Below are positions 5,207 to 5,255 of a stretch of DNA of 5,255 nucleotides, one piece after another. The notes under the pieces are model-generated. The model had not been told where the DNA came from and did not search any database. It saw nothing but the letters and a program-made list of their open reading frames with translations. Each line of letters begins with the position of its first letter. The stretch's first letter is position 1. Position numbers and translations under genes: made by a program. This stretch comes from JABISG01 sp963581435 (GTDB lineage: Bacteria; Planctomycetota; Planctomycetia; Planctomycetales; Planctomycetaceae): positions 1 to 5,255 of the forward strand of contig CAUZOL010000426.1 in assembly GCA_963581435.1 (NCBI GenBank). The letters are read 5' to 3'.

Positions 5207-5255
5207 ATGGGACGGCCACCGAGCGACCTGGACGACTATTTGGAATGGCAGGAGC
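5207..5255 (+). CDS. N-terminus of a putative IS66 accessory protein (TnpA-like), partial
   Basis: Only the first 16 codons are inside the window: MGRPPSDLDDYLEWQE. Small IS66 first-frame proteins of the helix-turn-helix type commonly open with a short polar stretch and then a W/Q-rich helix (WQxRLxRF) before the DNA-binding helices. This start resembles that, and the GTAAGC terminus 78 bases upstream fits. With so few residues the identification is tentative; another transposon-encoded DNA-binding protein is possible. The start is supported by GGGAG 7 bases upstream. Confidence 0.5.
   Translation, partial: MGRPPSDLDDYLEWQE

Larger units (their letters stand above)
5129..5255 (+). mobile_element. 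Left end of an IS66-like element, runs off right edge
   Basis: IS66-family elements typically begin with GTAAGC and make 8-bp target duplications. GTAAGCGTTCGACGAATCC starts at 5129, about 78 bases before an ORF that looks like the family's small first protein. If correct, the duplicated target would be ACCCATTT at 5121-5128. The far end is outside the window, so neither the matching inverted repeat nor the duplication can be checked here. Confidence 0.55.

Noticed and set aside
1..5255. CRISPR array, tRNA or rRNA genes
   Set aside because: There are no regularly spaced repeats and no tRNA T-loop/CCA or rRNA signatures; the only repeat unit occurs twice, 3.9 kb apart.

Overview
The window looks like an accessory stretch of a moderate-GC bacterial chromosome. 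Its core is a complete three-gene tungstate (or molybdate) ABC importer on the minus strand, surrounded by insertion-sequence debris. A planctomycete is my best guess for the host. It rests on the style of the two-helix hypothetical protein and of the IS proteins. It is inference from family resemblance, with no rRNA or core marker present.

Layout. Positions 1-142 (minus) hold a piece of an IS630-type transposase running off the left edge and closed upstream by a stop. 145-840 (plus) encodes a complete 231-residue two-helix membrane protein of unknown function. 841-1160 contains no gene I can support. 1162-1219 is copy A of a dispersed repeat with a perfect 8-bp stem. One base after it starts an IS1182-like element (1221-2390) with intact 18-bp inverted ends. 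Its transposase has lost an internal segment together with the reading frame, so it is dead but potentially movable by an enzyme acting in trans. 2391-2602 is non-coding apart from read-through of the dead transposase.

The importer is transcribed leftward as permease (4820-4164), ATPase (4167-3436), lipoprotein receptor (3436-2603). The permease and ATPase genes share an ATGA overlap, and the ATPase and receptor genes share TGATG, so the three are almost certainly one translationally coupled operon. The receptor captures the oxyanion outside the cytoplasmic membrane, the permease forms the channel and the ATPase drives it. The cargo would supply tungsten or molybdenum cofactor enzymes encoded elsewhere.

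Upstream of the operon lie a possible small plus-strand ORF (4899-5132) and copy B of the dispersed repeat (5065-5122). At 5129 there is what appears to be the left end of an IS66-type element, with the first codons of a small accessory protein at 5207. The most notable structure is that the only two copies of the hairpin repeat sit directly beside the left ends of two unrelated insertion sequences. Those copies also bracket the importer as direct repeats 3.9 kb apart.
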